From positions 1-8,309 of the forward strand of contig DIZZ01000189.1 of NCBI GenBank assembly GCA_002428045.1: a stretch of DNA of 8,309 nucleotides. The letters are read 5' to 3'. The translations under genes and the position numbers were made by a program. The notes beneath the pieces are model-generated. The model had not been told where the DNA came from. It searched no databases and saw only the letters and a program-made list of their open reading frames with translations. This DNA is from Verrucomicrobia bacterium UBA6015. GTDB lineage: Bacteria; Verrucomicrobiota; Kiritimatiellia; UBA8416. Numbering within the stretch: position 1 is the first letter of the stretch; every line of letters starts with the position of its first letter. Positions 6,552-8,309 of this stretch are shown here, in pieces.

Positions 6552-6634
6552 CGCGCCAAACCATTGTCTATGTAATTAACCCACAATAATCGATCCAAGA
6601 TGCGGATGTTACAGTGACAACTGGGCACGCCTCA

Positions 6635-6649
6635 GCGACAATCTGTCGC
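6635..6649. repeat. GC-rich dyad GCGACA-N3-TGTCGC
   Basis: A perfect 6-bp inverted repeat with a three-base centre lies in the gene-free region, about 150 bases upstream of the hsp20-like gene. The form fits a transcription-factor site. No downstream U-tract is present, so it is not an intrinsic terminator. Confidence 0.35.
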
Positions 6650-6890
6650 ATCTGTTAATCATCCTCAACATCGATTGGCGGGCTGTCGCTTATACCGCCC
6701 TATATTGTTGGGCGCATTTCACTTCTGCGGGGATCTCGACTGCTGACAGAACAGGGTTATTGCAAACGCAGGCTATTGAGGTGCCCAACAGAGTGTTCAG
6801 GAGCTTTCATGGGAGGCCGCTCTGTAAACACGCAGGTTGTCGGTACATTACCGCCAGTATGAGACCGTCTATGGGGGTGGGTTGGTGCAG

Positions 6891-7965
6891 TCATTCTGAT
6901 GGTTTGATTTTGTCGTGCGGGAAAAGCTTGTTCCATCTTCCGTTCCAGTGCAACGTCTGAAGAGCCAGGAATGCCTCGTCGCCCTCAAGGCTCCAGAACT
7001 GGCCTGTTCGTTTGAAGCGGCACTGGTATTGAGCGCAGGTCGATTCCATCGCACCGGATCCGAGCGGTTGATCAAGTGTTTTGCACGGTTTGGCGCTAAG
7101 TCCTTCAAGTTTCTCGCGTATCTGGCGAAGATCGCCGATCACATCGAGTGCACCATCCTCGCGACGCTTCAGCCATGCTATGCGTTGCTGTGCCCATTGC
7201 CTTGCCTCCGGGGTTTCGTTTCCGTGCAGATCATTTGCAACCGCCCATATCCGCTCCGAGACGTGCCATAGGTCGACACGCTACGTCGCCTGCTTGAAGC
7301 GATTTTCGGCCAAGTTCCAGATCCTGATGGCCCCATCGGCAATAACCAGCACCGATTCAGCCTTAAGCAGCCCTCTCTGAAGGGCCTCGGCATAGAGCTG
7401 CTTCTCGAGTGCCTCAACGCCTTGGCGCGTGGCAGCGTAGCCTCGCTCGGTGATGAACGGCCGGCCGGATAGACTTTTTCCTCGCTGATCAAGACGGAAG
7501 ACGGTGCCGGTGAAGACCCAATGCCAGCGGGAGGGGATTTCCAGGCCCTTCTTGATAAGCTCCTCTGTCTCCCCCCAGCAGTCGCGTTCGCGGATGTTCC
7601 ACGCATCAATCTCGATTACCATTGTAAAGGGCTGCTTCGGTACGCTTGATCGTTTAGACAGCTCCGTGACCCCCTCGATTTTCTCGCTCAGGGCAACGCT
7701 CCCGTGCGTTCTCCTCGATCCGCAGCGGCGATTTGCAGTCGGGGCAGCGCATGGGCTGGCGGTCGGCAACCAGTTGCGCCCCGTGGCGAAGCATCGGACG
7801 CACCAGCTCCTTGACGCTTTCGGCTATCAGGTTTTCAAGATCCCCCATATTGGCTCCGTTCATGGTGGCATCCTCCACTTTGGAGCGCAGCATATCCATC
7901 CAGAGGTTCGCATCTGGAAGATCATTATTTGCTGGCTTGACGTTATCGGATATGTTTATTACCAT
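6891..7965 (-). pseudogene. Degraded ISKra4-like DDE transposase
   Basis: Reading on the minus strand, an N-terminal part (about 7700-7965) has a helical segment and a zinc-finger half, CPDCKSPLRIEE. A frame change near 7695-7712 then leads into the catalytic part, ALSEKIEGV, followed by EIDAWNIRERDCWGE (first Asp, codon 7605-7607), RWHWVFTGT, RPFITERGY and VIADGAIRIWNL (second Asp, codon 7335-7337). A TAG at 7281-7283 interrupts the frame, which then continues without another stop through RVDLWHVSERIWAVA to GSGAMEST (probable Glu, codon 7044-7046) and ends at TGA 6891-6893. Between the zinc finger and the catalytic domain about 100 residues usual for such transposases seem to be missing, so the frameshift probably marks a deletion. 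The family is judged from the GSG-x-x-ES and WNGRW-type C-terminus. The UPF0236/ISLre2 group is the alternative. The element should be immobile on its own. Confidence 0.75.
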
Positions 7966-8199
7966 AAAAGATGGAAATGCAAGGATCCGGAAGACCCGCA
8001 GCGCCATGGCCCGTACGCCAAGCTCTTCTACGTCCATAAGGGAAGAAAGACCTGTCGCTTCGTGCGGGCTGACTGTGTCGAGCAGATCAAAGCCAGACTA
8101 GAGGCCTACAAGACATTCAGGGAACTGACCGACCGGTGGATCGAACTGTCCACCAAGATCGCCCAGGATGAGTTCTTCCCAAGCGATGCACCACAGTAG
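7942..8199 (+). pseudogene. 5'-truncated DUF6788-like ORF, insertion-sequence accessory protein
   Basis: The reading frame from VIGYVYYHKRW through RHGPYAKLFYVHKGR, RFVRADCVEQI and AYKTFRELTDRW to a TAG at 8197-8199 resembles DUF6788 proteins. These small proteins share a YYxxxxCxxP...HGPY core followed by a helical tail, and I recall them next to transposase genes. Their biochemical role is unknown to me. No start codon lies before the conserved core in this frame: upstream, the frame runs into sequence antisense to the transposase remnant. The N-terminal ~30 residues therefore appear to be lost. It points the opposite way from that transposase and meets it head to head near 7925-7965, which suggests the junction of two elements or an inversion. 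Confidence 0.55.
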
Positions 8200-8211
8200 T
8201 CTGATATATAG

Positions 8212-8309
8212 GTGCTGGAGCCCGCGCGGCTGCGGGAGCGAATCCGGGAGAAATTGGCGCAATCCCAAGAGGGGTACGAGACAGGAAATAGCGGGGAGAG
8301 ATCGGATTG
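8212..8309 (+). CDS. Possible start of an ORF running off the window
   Basis: Twelve bases after the DUF6788-like stop, a GTG at 8212-8214 opens a frame (VLEPARLRERIREKL...) that stays open to the window end. Its charged, helical start would suit the transposase partner of a plus-strand insertion sequence. No ribosome binding site is visible and only about 32 codons can be read, so this is tentative. Confidence 0.25.
   Translation, partial: MLEPARLRERIREKLAQSQEGYETGNSGERSD

Larger units (their letters stand above)
6487..6890. other. Gene-poor region between hsp20-like gene and transposase remnant
   Basis: I see no credible gene in these ~400 bases. TATAAT at 6487-6492 on the minus strand could be the -10 box of the hsp20-like gene, but no good -35 box precedes it. 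Two dyads are described separately. A further pair of arms, ACAGAG (6788-6793) and CTCTGT (6820-6825), is too short and widely spaced to interpret. No CIRCE element is recognisable. The left end of the degraded insertion sequence should lie in the right part of this region, but I could not find its terminal repeat. Confidence 0.4.

Noticed and set aside
6760..6960. Plus-strand 66-codon ORF
   Set aside because: Its second half is antisense to the transposase C-terminus and its first half has no recognisable features.
7504..8199. Plus-strand frame taken as one 231-residue protein
   Set aside because: Its first ~145 codons are antisense to the transposase remnant; only the part from about 7942 resembles a protein family.
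1..8309. CRISPR array, tRNA or rRNA genes
   Set aside because: No regularly spaced short repeats, cloverleaf patterns or rRNA-like conserved stretches were seen on either strand.

Overview
The window looks like a bacterial chromosome segment of moderately high GC. A housekeeping iron-sulfur pair sits between an accessory defence island on the left and decayed insertion-sequence material on the right. SufU-type scaffolds are typical of Gram-positive bacteria and several deep-branching phyla and are uncommon in Proteobacteria. The transposase and DUF6788-like remnants remind me of Planctomycetes/Verrucomicrobia/Kiritimatiellota genomes. That placement is a weak inference, because no rRNA or marker gene is present.

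Left part (about 96-3887, all minus strand). A 965-residue single-chain restriction-modification enzyme (PD-(D/E)XK nuclease, N6-adenine methyltransferase, target-recognition domain) is followed by a HigB2/HigA2-type toxin-antitoxin pair. Beyond the antitoxin lies a 50-residue orphan copy of the enzyme's own C-terminal tail. The tail DNA therefore occurs twice as a 152-bp direct repeat (101-252 and 998-1149; 13 mismatches, no gaps), bracketing the toxin-antitoxin cassette. The part of the enzyme gene encoding the target-recognition domain is visibly poorer in GC than the conserved blocks on either side, as expected of a mosaic enzyme with an exchanged specificity module.

Middle part (4206-6486). 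sufS (cysteine desulfurase) and sufU (Zn-dependent sulfur acceptor) overlap by ATGA on the plus strand. SufS keeps the catalytic Lys and Cys and the VHPHD histidine known from SufU-dependent enzymes. sufBCD is not in the window. Converging on sufU, and overlapping it by four bases at the stop codons, is a small heat-shock protein with an unusual N-terminal membrane anchor and a long linker before its alpha-crystallin domain.

Right part (6487-8309). A roughly 400-bp region without a convincing gene contains two short dyads. It is followed by a minus-strand ISKra4-like transposase pseudogene, with one in-frame amber codon and an N-terminal deletion/frameshift. This abuts head to head a 5'-truncated plus-strand DUF6788-like ORF, with a possible start of a further ORF running off the window.

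No tRNA, rRNA or CRISPR array was seen. The most notable structure is the restriction-modification tail duplication around the toxin-antitoxin cassette, because recombination between the copies would remove the cassette and still leave a complete restriction-modification gene.
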